From the NCBI GenBank assembly GCA_009746045.1, contig RPFO01000611.1:1-57288 (forward strand): a DNA stretch of 57,288 nt, given 5' to 3'. The first letter of the stretch is position 1, and each line of letters opens with the position of its first letter. The translations under genes and the position numbers were made by a program. Under the pieces are notes generated by a model, which searched no databases, was not told where the DNA came from, and saw only the letters and a program-made list of their open reading frames with translations. Positions 28,789 through 38,616 of the stretch are shown piece by piece. This DNA is from Mesostigma viride. Its lineage: Eukaryota > Streptophyta > Mesostigmatophyceae > Mesostigmatales > Mesostigmataceae.

Positions 28789-30233
28789 CGTACTATTGCT
28801 TCCACGCTTTCATGTCTGGTTCATCGTCAAGCAGCCACGGTGCTGGTGAGGCGAACGAGCAGAGAGACGCGCAAGCGTTTTTCCCCTACCGTAACCAAGC
28901 AAACGCTCCTACATTCGTGCAAGCGGCCTACGTAGCGAGGCACTTGGCAGAAGAGGGGTGGGTGGCGGTGAGTGGGGGAGGCAGCAGGCCAGCGGCGGCG
29001 GACCCGATTATTCAACGGGCTCGCGTCGTGATTTCTCCAGGTGAGACGGGGCGAGTGGCGGTGGAAGAGTTGGTGCGCTACGTGACGCGCTAGCTGAAAC
29101 TGCTAATCGTGTGGAGGTCGCTTATCAGGGCGCCCATATCACTCTTGCCGGTCTCGACCTAGCCAGGGAGGCGCTTAGCCAGATTGTGGCAACAGCGCTC
29201 GGCAGCACCCGGCTGTTTAACCACTGGGTGGCGACAGCAGTGCTAGGAGAGGGGGTACCAGACGCCGACATCATCCGGAACGCGCGTGCTCGGGAGACGG
29301 TAAATCCTTGGAGCACGGCAGAGGTATTTGCCCAAACCATTGAGAATCTTGTTGCTGTCCTTTTGCAAGAGTCGAGAGGGTACGCAGACAGGTTCTTTAT
29401 ACCACACAGCCTTTCGGGGTATACTCAAGGCTTGATACACCGAGGCCGGAAACCACCAGTGCGTGGGGTCCGGAGGTGGAGATTGTCACGGGGGTCGAGA
29501 AGACGCCTGAAGACGTCCATTTTGAGTGGACTGACAAGCCAGAGGGCTCCGTCAAGCGCTCAGCCCAGCAGATAAACGAGGGCGACGGCACTACCGCGAC
29601 CTACGAGGAAGGCAGAGAGCTGATCTGCATTCCCTCGTGAGGTGACTCACGAGTACGACCGTTACGGCCGAGGCGAGCAGAACGAGCTTGTCGGCGGCGG
29701 TAAGCGGTGGGTGCGCGACCTTGCTTGGCATCGCAACCCAGGTGAGACACAACATCCAGTCGAACGCAGGAGGCGGGCGACCTGTGACCTGCGTGCTAGG
29801 AGAGTTTAACCCAAGCCTCCAGATAGTCGCAGCGGCAGCAGCAGCCACCGGTTGCTGAGGGTGTTGAGGAGCGACCAGACCGTGAGGAGGGGCAGGCGAG
29901 TGCAAGCCAGGAGGCGGCCTCGTCTGGAGTAAGTGCGTGAGCCTGAGGGGTTCCAGCAGCCATATCTGCGTGTGTTTTCTGTGGTATTCTATAATGCTTC
30001 GTAACACGCGCGGGGCGGCAGCGGGAGCGGGGCAGGAGCGGGGGATGGCGGGGGTGAGGCAAGGGCAGACACGGGAGGCCCCGCCAACGTCGTGCCAGAG
30101 GGACAGGCGATCCCAACGGCAGAGGGCGTCAATGGCAGGAGGGCTTCCAACCGGAAGAGGAAAGAGGTGGCACAAGGGGAGGAGCGTGCAGGGTGGCCAA
30201 CCGACGGCGTGGTGCTGACGGGGGAGGGCCAGA
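28789..30233 (+). CDS. Inner element accessory ORF region, frame-broken
   Basis: Between the 5' LTR and gag, several plus-strand frames succeed one another: one with PTFVQAAYVARHLAEEGWVA and VISPGETGRVAVEELVRYVT to about 29093; another with ITLAGLDLAREALSQIVATA to about 29450; then a frame with an acidic ending near 29636. Stops at each changeover make this a broken gene. Similar position and partial similarity (IVIPEHRSIDDLEQELHGLV against VVISPGETGRVAVEELVRYV) to the outer element's 306-residue ORF suggest a common accessory gene of this retrotransposon lineage. Unknown function. Confidence 0.45.
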
Positions 30234-30377
30234 ATGATGCTGAACGGCAAGCACCTGGTAAGAGACCATGTGTGCCTCCGTCTGGTGTTCCTGCAGCTAT
30301 GTTCCTGCGCCATTAGCACCGTAGGAGCTGCTGTCATTGGCAGTGACCCTCGTGCTTTGCCTGGGACTAGACCTCAT

Positions 30378-31340
30378 ATGAGTGCTGTGGCTGTGATGAA
30401 TGGCCAGAAGCCTCTCAAGCCTCCTGTGGGACAGGAAGAGCTAGACAAGTGGTTGGAGGATATGGAGCTAGTTTCATGCTCTGTAGATCCCACTGTCAAC
30501 CTTGTGCAGGTATTCCACACATCCACGACTAATAGGGATTCAAGTGAGAGGGTGAGGGACAAGGCTAGGCAGGCTGTCAAGGACAAGCTGACTTGGTCTC
30601 AGTTCCTAGAGGGCCTACGTCAGGAGTTTTCTGATAAGGTACTCAACCTCACTAATCACTATAAGCTCAGCTATGATACCTTTGAGATCAAGGGCACAAT
30701 AGCTGAGGAGCTGCAGCGGCTCACACGCATCAGGGAGAAGGGGGCCAAGCATGGCTTCAATCTGACTGATAGAGCAGTGGCAGATTACTTCCTGGATCGC
30801 ATGGGGCTGAGTGTGGATGGGAGAAATGCAGCTAGGATGTTTGCTGATCAGACAGATGGGACGTGGCCAGCCTTGCAAAAGGTTATTTTCAATATCCGTC
30901 CATCTGACAATGCTGCTTGCAAGGCAATCCAGGTGACTGGTGCCCCTTCAGCCTCCGCTCATCAGGTCCATGGTGACGCCCCTGGGCAGGGTGCTCAGGG
31001 AGAAACCAGACCTAGTAGGCGTCAGAGGGCTAACAGGCGCAGGCAGAATGGTAACCAGGGTGGCAAGGGCCAGCAGCAGGGATCCAAAGGCAAGGGTCAG
31101 CAGCAGGCTGGTGGTCACCAGGGTGGTCAGCAGAACAAGGGTGGCCAAGGGCAAGGCAAGAGCCAGGGCCAGGGCACCCAGGCCAGTCAGAGCAGCCAGA
31201 ACCAGGGTGGCCTGAAGAAGGCTGCTGCTGGGAAGGATGACAAGTGCTTTGGATGTGGCAGGACGGGTCATTGGCGACGTGACTGCCCAGACCAGGCCAA
31301 GTCTGCTGGAGCAGGCTCTGGCCAGGTGGGTAAGCCATGA
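30378..31340 (+). CDS. gag: Inner element gag
   Basis: Capsid-like gag with helical segments (EELDKWLEDMELVSCSVDPT, RVRDKARQAVKDKLTWSQFLE, GTIAEELQRLTRIREKGAKH, TDRAVADYFLDRMGLS), then a Gln/Gly/Lys-rich linker and a single zinc knuckle CFGCGRTGHWRRDC. I start at MSAVAVMNGQK; the frame is open further upstream to 30234, but that part is not gag-like. Ends GKP then TGA CTT GAG, with pol continuing in the same frame. Confidence 0.85.
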   Translation: MSAVAVMNGQKPLKPPVGQEELDKWLEDMELVSCSVDPTVNLVQVFHTSTTNRDSSERVRDKARQAVKDKLTWSQFLEGLRQEFSDKVLNLTNHYKLSYDTFEIKGTIAEELQRLTRIREKGAKHGFNLTDRAVADYFLDRMGLSVDGRNAARMFADQTDGTWPALQKVIFNIRPSDNAACKAIQVTGAPSASAHQVHGDAPGQGAQGETRPSRRQRANRRRQNGNQGGKGQQQGSKGKGQQQAGGHQGGQQNKGGQGQGKSQGQGTQASQSSQNQGGLKKAAAGKDDKCFGCGRTGHWRRDCPDQAKSAGAGSGQVGKP

Positions 31341-34300
31341 CTTGAGATGTTGTCCCCTGTAAATAGTCAATCACCCCTAGTGGGACGAACAGTTGTACAT
31401 AGTAATGGGGGTGTCCCTCTTGTGCAGCAGCAAGGGGTTGGGAATGATGAGGTGCTTCCACTCAATGATTGCAATAACGCTGCTGCAGCAGTGGAATTCC
31501 CTGTGCCTGTGGCAGGTGCAGGGTCTCCAGTTGTTGGGGTTGACTCTGGGAGTCAAGCCGCCAGACTGGAAGGACCTGCAGCTTCTGTGGGAACCGGGGC
31601 TGGCTCTGGGAGCCGAGCTACCTTGGAGGAGGTCCCTGGAGCAAGAGAACAGCAGGTGGGTCGTGCTATCCCAAGCACACAGTCTTTGTCACGTTCCTCT
31701 CTGTGCAGCCAGGCTGACAGGGGGTTGAGCTATGCTCAGGCTGGAAACACTCTACACCATATCTTTGGTCACTCTAAGCAGGCAGAGATGTTTGCTTGGA
31801 AGATTGGCAAGGAGCCTTTGCTAGAGGCCTGCAGTGCAGCTGCTCAGAATTGTGTCTGTCAGGAGAATGCTGTTCGCCTCCCACAGTCCCATGCCAGAGA
31901 ACCTGCTAGAGAGCGGGGGGATATCCAGGTGGACATCCAACACATCAGGGGCATGTATCTGTTGGTGGGGGTGGATAGGTTTAGCAGATATAGGTTGCTG
32001 ACCATTCTTCCTGGAATGCAGGAGCATCAGCTGTTGATGGGTCTCCAGTCTTTGTTGCCAGGCTTTGGGGTGTACACCAAGGTGCAAGCTGACTTGCAGT
32101 TTGACTGCTTGATCAAGCTGGCTGACCAGCTTCCTTGTAAGTTGGTAGTGGTCCCTAGGGAATCCCATGGGCAGCAGGGAGCTGTAGAGAGATCTATACG
32201 TGAAGTAAAAACAGTGGTGCTAGCAGCTAGGAGTGTGCCTGTTGTGGCATCAGCTCTAGAGAAAGCAGCTTGGTGTAAGGGGATTGAGGAGCAGCTTAAC
32301 CACAGGGTAACCTATTACTATGATGGTGTGGCAGTCTCTCCCCTGGCATTGCAGTTTGGTATGCTATCACAGGACGTGGTGGCAGCCTGCCTGAAGAAGG
32401 CAGACAGGGTGTTTTCCAGATTGAGGCGTAAGGACAAGGGTTGGAAAATGCTGAGGCCCCAGGTGGGACTGAGGGTCAGGATGTGGAAGGAACCGTCATT
32501 ACCAGGCAAGCGTGGCAAGTGGCAAGATGGGCAGGTAACCCATGTTGAGGAAGCTAACCATTCTTGTCTGGTGGCTTTGGAGAGTAATCCCAAGCACGTG
32601 TACAGGCTATCCTGGGCTCACGTCAAGGAGAGAAGGCCAACTGCAATCTGGCCTGAAGACGGCCCTGATCCTCCCTTGGAGGGAGATGAGCAGGATGAGA
32701 GCCAGGCAGCAGATGCTAACCCACCATGCTTGGATTATGGTCTGTCCTGGATGGATGAGGGTGAGCAGGAGTCTGCTGAGACGTCTGTCACAAGGCCAGA
32801 GGTGGCCAGGGCTGCACCACAGTCCAGGGGGCTGCTTATGGCGGACATCATTCGAGCTCTGCAGAACAGCAAGCGTGATCCCAAGGTATCTAAGCTCACG
32901 GGATGGGGGTCATGTGGGGCACCAGCACTAGAAGTGGATACCAACTCACAGGTGTCCATTCTAAGGGTAGAGGATGCTGCAGGCTTGCAGTGGTCATCCC
33001 CTAGCTGCCTAGCTGTGTCTGATTTCTCTGGGAATGTGTCCATGAAGATCTTGGGAGAAGTGAGTGTGCCTATCCTGGGGGTGCCCACCACGTTCAGTGT
33101 GGTTGAAGGGTATCAGGGGCCTGCCATTCTAGGTCAGAACTTCTTGTGCTTACCAGGGGTGAGGATATCCTCTGAGGAGCTAGCATTAGAAGGGCAGGGC
33201 CGCCTTCCCTTGCAGAGATATCGCTACTCCCAGGGTCTTAGTGTGGCTGTAAGGGCTGTGAGGGGTCTAGAGGCAGAGGGTCCTGATACAAAGGAGCCCA
33301 TTGCTGGGGACCTGCTGATCCTCCCTACTACGTTTGACCCACGTGAGTTGGGTGTGCAGAGGTACCAGATCCCAGGAACGAGTCCTGTACCTTGGCGCAA
33401 GCTAGTGGAGATGATGCAAAGCCCCAAGATGGCTAAGGCATGGACTCTTGGCTTTGTTGCTTCTGGGCATGAGTGGATAGTTGCCAACTGTGCAGAGCCT
33501 GTGGATGTCCTCCCTGAGGATCACCAGCTGCTCAGATTGATGTTTGTCCTCAAGCTCAAGGAGGTAGATGGCGTGCAGGTGCCACATGTTAGACCAGTTG
33601 TGACTGAGTACCATGGCACTGGACAGTTAGCAGATGAGGAGCTTTACACACCAGGGATGCTGCATGATACATGGAGGATTTTGTTGTGCATTTATTTGTC
33701 TTTTCTGCAGAAGGGGATACCCTATAGCTCTGTGTTGGTAGATTTCAAGAGGGCTTTTCTTAAGGGTGATCAGCAGGAAGCACAGGATACTTGGCGCACA
33801 ATACCCCCTTTCTTTGTTAAGGTGCCTGCAGTGTGGAGGGCAGAGCTGAAGACGAGGTATTTGAGGATTCTCAAAGGCGTGAAGGCCTTAGATCGAGTCC
33901 CATCATCTGGAGGAAGAGCTTGGAGAAGTACCTCAGGTCTGTCTGTGGTCTCTCAGTCTCTCCAGTTGATCCTTGTCTGTTTCAGGGTAGCTATGAGGGG
34001 CTGCCAGCGTTTGCCTCCCTGCATGGTGATGATCTGCATCTCCTGGGCCATCCCACTTGGCAAGAGTTGACTCTGGCCAGGATCCAGAAACGGTTTGAAC
34101 TGGGTAAGATCCAGTACATGGTTGAGAATGAGCCCATGGTGTTTTGTGGAATGCAGGCGACCTTGGTCCAAGCAGGGTACATGGTCCATCCAGCTGGAGG
34201 GTGGTAAGGATTATCCTCAGCAGATCATAGATGCCTTGCAGGAGCCCATCACCCAGGCCAGATGTGCAACAATACGAGGTATGTTGGCATGGCTGGCCAG

Positions 34301-34931
34301 CATTTGTGCTCCTGACCTGTTGGTACTGAGTCGGTTGACCGATTCCCAACTGGTTGAGGTGGGTGCTGAGAGAGTGGTAGAGGCTGTTCGCATGTCTCCC
34401 CCTCTCATGCTGGGTCCTTTGGATTTGTACAGGCCTTTTGACATGATGCTCTATGTGGACAGTTCTATGGATAGTAGGAAGGTCACAGAGGTCAGGGGCC
34501 GTGCAGCAGCATTAATATCCCTGGTGCAGGAACAGTCCTCTCTGGTCTGCTGGTACAGTCGGTTGCAGAACAGGGTAACTCCCAGCAGTGACATTGCTGA
34601 GTGCAGGGCAATCTGTGAAGGGCTTCATACTGCTCTTTACTTGAGGGAGCTATTTTACCAGCTATGTCAAGTGGCTTCCTGTCGGTTGCAGATGCACACA
34701 CTGGTAAGAACTGACAGCATGGGCATGGTGCAGTTTGTGCACAGGCAGCTGGCCAGGAGCAGGGACCTTGATTATTTGTTGCTCAAGGAAATGTCTTGCT
34801 TAGCTAACATTGAACATGTGGCTGGCGTGGACAACCCTGCAGATGCTCTCACCAAGCTGGAGGAGAAGGCTGAGCTGCAATACCCTTTGCTTCGTGGGCT
34901 CATGGCCTCCAAGGGGGGAGGGCCAGAGTAG
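31341..34931 (+). pseudogene. pol: Inner element pol, with two compensating frameshifts in RT
   Basis: Same order as the outer pol: HHIFGHS ... CVC zinc-binding region, integrase (VDIQHIRGMYLLVGVDRF, ADLQFDC, GAVERSIREVK), retropepsin-like (ALEVDTNSQVSIL, ILGQNFLC), RT and RNase H (LYVDSSMDSRKVTEV, SSDIAECRAI, TDSMGMVQFV, ADALTK). Frame 1 is lost near 33880, one base short relative to the outer copy at GGCGTGAAGGCCTTAGATCG; the second frame, which carries SLHGDDLHLL, lasts to about 34180, and the first frame then resumes at WSIQLEGGKD. As written the RT is broken; the LTRs are nonetheless almost identical, so either the damage is very recent or the sequence has errors. Confidence 0.85.
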
Positions 34932-35864
34932 ACCAAACAGCCTTGCTCTAGGTGGGAGGCATCCCAGTGGGCTGGGCAGCCACGTGGTGGCTGACAGCAG
35001 GTCCTTCAGAGTTCAGACACACTCTGCTGGACAGGGGTCAGGGTGGAGTCACTCCCCTGGCTGAGAATTTCGCCTGGCTCTGTCATGGAGCTGCAGAAGA
35101 GTCTTAAGGACTTTGTAATGGGCCTTGGGTCTTCATGGAATGGACCCTGCAAGGGCAGCCCAAGTGTTGGCTCTAACAGGTTGCTGTACATTTGTATATA
35201 TTCTCTGTAACCAACCTGTTGCATGCTAATAAAATCCCTGGTTGTGTGACCATGTTGGACGTGGTTGCCAGGGGCCTCACTATGGGTTATACTCTTTATA
35301 ATAAAACATAATCTTGTTATTGTCATGTCTTGTTGTTTGTGATGCTCAGTTCCAGGAGCTGATCCAAACCTGGAGGATATGGGGTGGGGTTCGATTCCCC
35401 AGCTGACCTCAGCCTGGCATGTATGAATCCTGAGTGAGACTCAGTGAGGACATGGGCTCCCCATGTGTTGGCTAACATTTGTCAGGGCTCTCTCAGTCTT
35501 TGGAAGGATTTAAAAGATAAAGGAGGCTCCGTGGCGGGCGCCATATGAACGGGCGCCTGTGATAACTGGATGACCAGGAACTCACAATAGTACGTTCATG
35601 GACTCCTCTATCCAAACTCCTCTGACTAAGTGAAGACCTAACTTTAATCTACACCAGGTTCCCAAAGAAAGGGTTGGGATGTCATGTGGGTCAGAGGGCA
35701 ACCTTTGAACCAATGAGCAGGCCTAGCTAATATTTGGAGGCACCTCAGGTTCCAAAAGAAAAGGCAGGTCTGGTCTCTGGGAGGGATCAGATGTTCAAGG
35801 CTTGTGGGGACAGTGGCTGATAGGTTCTCAGGCTGGTCCAAGCTCCAAAACAAGAAAGGGTTGG
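34932..35864 (+). other. 3' untranslated region of the inner element
   Basis: No gene. Contains AATAAA-type signals near 35229 and 35302, a T-arm-like hairpin TGGGGTTCGATTCCCCA near 35384 (polymerase III B-box match), with a D-arm-like GCTCAGTTCCAGGAGC upstream at about 35344, and the purine tract before the 3' LTR. Confidence 0.6.
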
Positions 35865-36518
35865 AGTTAGCATATTGGGGCACCAATGTGCTAGATGGAT
35901 GCAGGTTGAGGAGACCTTTCCAACGCCGTGTCAACCGCCTAGAACAGACAAGGGACTAGAAAGTTATCAAGTCCCGAAGTACTGCCGACCGGTGGGCGAG
36001 GGCGGTGCACACTCAGGACATAGTGGACAGGACACGTGGCAGGCCGTGCCTGCACAGGCTTAGCCTGGACTCTCACGTGACTGGGACACAGTGTACTGAG
36101 GGCTCAACGGTACTGTGGCTAGTAGAAGCCAGTAACCAGCCAGCAAGTCTGCAAGGATGTAAGTCCTTGCAGGACTGTGGCAGGTCCTGTGCTGTCCTAG
36201 ACACAGGATAGCCAGAGATTCCTGTATGCTGCCTGCAACGAGGATGCAAGGCAGCGATACGAGGCTCTGGCAATGTAGCGTTGCCCAGCGTTGCTCATGA
36301 CCGAGGAACAAGGATGGAACGAGGTTGCATATAGCTCGAGGCTCAACGAGGCAACGAGCGTCTTCACACACGAACCTTGGTCGTCACGACGAGTGGCGAG
36401 CCTATCGAGGGTCGTAGGCCTGGTGTGAGGATAAAGGTTGCTAGCCAGCAGCCTTGGGTCATTCCAGCCGGCAAGGACCAGGAGCTCACAAGCTCGGCTG
36501 ACGAGTTGCTGCGCAAAT
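35865..36518 (+). repeat. 3' LTR of the inner element
   Basis: 654 bases, same as 28135-28788 apart from two noted substitutions. Followed by the TCCCG target duplication and the N-terminal coding part of the outer gag. Confidence 0.95.
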
Positions 36519-36799
36519 TCCCGGGGCTGCCAATTGTCCTTGATGGACTGAAACTGGCCTAGCACCGCGTACCCCTCAGCAACAGTTGGTCGCTTAGGCG
36601 CCACTTGATCTGCGGCTGGCGCGTGCTGGCCGCCCTGCGATCCTTGGCTCTGATTATCTGGCACTTCAGCCTGGTCTCCCAGCGCCTGACCGTCCCCGCG
36701 TCCATTGCGTCCACCGCGTCCATCGCGTCCATCCATCCCAGCGCCGCGCCGTCCAAAGCCCATGAAGCCCGCTGGTTGGTTGATAGCTCCATCCTCCAT
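36519..36799 (-). CDS. gag: Outer element gag, N-terminal part
   Basis: Starts MEDGAINQPAGFMGFGRRG, then a Gly/Arg/Asp repeat-like stretch (GRDGRGGRNGRGDG), a Gln-rich linker and VAEGYAVLGQFQSIKDNWQP. It reads straight across to the C-terminal part at 28134 when the inner element and one TCCCG are removed. As written it reads on into the inner LTR and ends in unrelated sequence. Confidence 0.85.
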
Positions 36800-36901
36800 G
36801 ATGGCCTCTGTTCAGATCTGCTACAGCCAGCCAAGTGGCCAAGCAGCAATTAAAGCAATATAAGCTACTGAACAAGAAAGGAAAGTGCCAAGTGTTACCA
36901 C

Positions 36902-37822
36902 TCAGGCAAGACCACCACGGCTGGCCCCAGGCGCGTCCTGGTTCTCCTTGTCGCTGTCGTCGTCGCTGTCGCTCACCACAATCAGCTCTGGTACCCTGCT
37001 ACCTGCTGCGCCGTCGTCGACCCGCTGTCGGCCCGCGATGACTGAATCGTCACCGTTGGTAAAGTAGACAGGTGACAACCCGTCGTTGGTACCTCGCGGA
37101 TTGTACGTTGGCACCTCGTGGTCGCCAAGCGTCTCGTCGCCTAGCCCAGCGACACCCCCTGCTCCTACCTCAAGGTCACTCTCGTACCTAAGAGGTGCAA
37201 ACTCCTCCCAACGCGTCACACGAACGCGAAGGGGCGGGGGCAGCTCCTGAAAAGGAACTCTTACTCGCTCTGGAAACCTGCCGACCCTTGTCGCGCGCTG
37301 TCCTCCGGCGATGGCTTCCGCTGTCGCCCCGACCTCTGCAAGCCGCCTGTGATGCTCCGCTCCGCGTCGTTCACGCCTAACTGGCCCCGCTGCAACACCC
37401 TCGTCGCCGATGCCGCCTGCGAAAGCACGTGGTACTCCCGCGCCCGCTACTGTCGGCACAAACTCGTGTCGCCCTGCGCCAGCTGCTTCCGCAACCTCGC
37501 CTCGCCTTGCTGCCAACTCCGTCCGCACTCGCTCTGCTACTGCAGTAATCACCGTCTGGATGCCGACCAACCCGTGAAGCTCCTGCTCAAGGTCGTCGAT
37601 GCTCCGGTGCTCCGGAATGACGATGGTTTGTACGTGTCGCAGAATTCGCTCCCAATCTTCGACCTGGTCGTCGACGAATTGCACGAAGCTGCGATTTACA
37701 GGCGGACGATCTGCAAGCAATAAAGATAGATCCCGAACGACACGGCGTAATTCAGGAGAAATCGAACCCCCAGCAGACTGCCGAAACCGGAAATCCTGCT
37801 GCCTTTGTTCCTCCTGCACCAT
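36902..37822 (-). CDS. Outer element accessory ORF upstream of gag
   Basis: A 306-residue intact frame between the 5' LTR and gag. Starts MVQEEQRQQDFRFRQSAGG; helical segments (VVRDLSLLLADRPP, VEDWERILRHVQTIVIPEHR), an Ala/Gly/Arg-rich middle and an acidic end with VVSDSDDDSDKENQ. No enzymatic motif. A 5' ORF ahead of gag is not part of standard Ty1/copia elements. The inner element has a broken counterpart at 28789-30233. Confidence 0.6.
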   Translation of the reverse strand: MVQEEQRQQDFRFRQSAGGSISPELRRVVRDLSLLLADRPPVNRSFVQFVDDQVEDWERILRHVQTIVIPEHRSIDDLEQELHGLVGIQTVITAVAERVRTELAARRGEVAEAAGAGRHEFVPTVAGAGVPRAFAGGIGDEGVAAGPVRRERRGAEHHRRLAEVGATAEAIAGGQRATRVGRFPERVRVPFQELPPPLRVRVTRWEEFAPLRYESDLEVGAGGVAGLGDETLGDHEVPTYNPRGTNDGLSPVYFTNGDDSVIAGRQRVDDGAAGSRVPELIVVSDSDDDSDKENQDAPGASRGGLA

Positions 37823-37916
37823 TCACCACCGGACGAGCTCCTCTCGTCGTCAACGCTGCACACCGCAACCGGCAACGACCCTCCTGGCCGTTCCGCTGAG
37901 ACTGGCTTGTAATTTG

Positions 37917-38616
37917 AGTTAAACTTTCTTAGCACACGCAATGTGAAGGATATGGTTGCAATGCAGCAATGTGTGAATATGGTTGGAAACGGAGCTTTGT
38001 TAAAATCGGATAATGTTTACAGCGCTCACACACTTGAGGCTTGTACACGCGCTTGCCAAGTCAAGGCACAACACGTGAGGCGGGCTCGCAAGAGATGCCC
38101 ATTTGGCACTGGCCTATTGTTTATATACTTGTGCACTGTGCTTGCTAGTCCTGAGCAGCCTAGGAGGCCTGCTCAGTAATAACACCCCCGGTACAGTATT
38201 CACTACCTGTACAGCGCCCAGTTCCTATACAGTAGGTCTGCCATACAGGCACAGTGACCACAGAGTACAGTCACCACAGTGATTATTGCATCTGCACCTA
38301 GAAGTCCAGGGCTAAGCCTGCGGTACCAACAGACCACAGGTTAAGGTTCCTATTTCCTGCGTACGACGTATTAATCCAATACCGTCGTAGGTACAGCACC
38401 TAATTCCTGTCAGCCCAGGAATTACTGTCGACCCCATATGTCGTCGGCAAATATTCACGTCCGACTTAGAAGAACAGCCGGCTCGCGCTCGCGCGCGACC
38501 GGGAAGTCGGAACGCCATAACTTTCTTGATACTCGTCGGAATGAACTCGTTCCGGTGCCGCTGGAATCGCAGAGATATGCCGAATTAGGATCACGCCAAT
38601 GCGCTTGGCGTTAACT
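37917..38616 (-). repeat. 5' LTR of the outer element
   Basis: 700 bases, matching 22193-22892 with the two differences noted there. Followed on the plus strand by the target duplication CGAGG (38617-38621) and fibre copy 2 coding sequence. Confidence 0.95.

Larger units (their letters stand above)
28135..36518 (+). mobile_element. Inner Ty1/copia-like LTR retrotransposon nested in the outer gag
   Basis: 8,384 bases bounded by two 654-bp LTRs and the 5-bp duplication TCCCG (28130-28134 and 36519-36523). It is oriented on the plus strand, opposite to the outer element. Order: 5' LTR, a degraded accessory ORF region, gag, TGA, pol, 3' UTR, purine-rich tract (AAACAAGAAAGGGTTGG) abutting the 3' LTR. 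LTR starts AGTTAGCATATT and ends GCGCAAAT. It is related to the outer element: same domain order, same gag-pol junction, same AGTTA start and purine tract style. Confidence 0.95.
22193..38616 (-). mobile_element. Outer Ty1/copia-like LTR retrotransposon (16.4 kb with nested insert)
   Basis: Bounded by two 700-bp LTRs that I can distinguish at only two positions, and by a 5-bp target duplication CGAGG. It is oriented on the minus strand: 5' LTR at the right, then an accessory ORF, gag (split by the inner element), pol, a 3' UTR and a purine tract (AAGAAAAGAAAGGATTGG) directly before the 3' LTR. LTRs begin AGTTAACGCC and end TTTAACT rather than TG...CA. Near-identical LTRs indicate a recent insertion. 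It disrupts fibre copy 2. Confidence 0.95.

Noticed and set aside
30234-30377. Upstream extension of the inner gag to 30234
   Set aside because: The added residues are unlike gag and belong to the broken accessory region; MSAVAVMNGQK is the better start.
35339-35410. A complete tRNA gene in the inner 3' UTR
   Set aside because: T arm and a D-arm-like stem exist, but the acceptor strands do not pair and the anticodon stem is poor.
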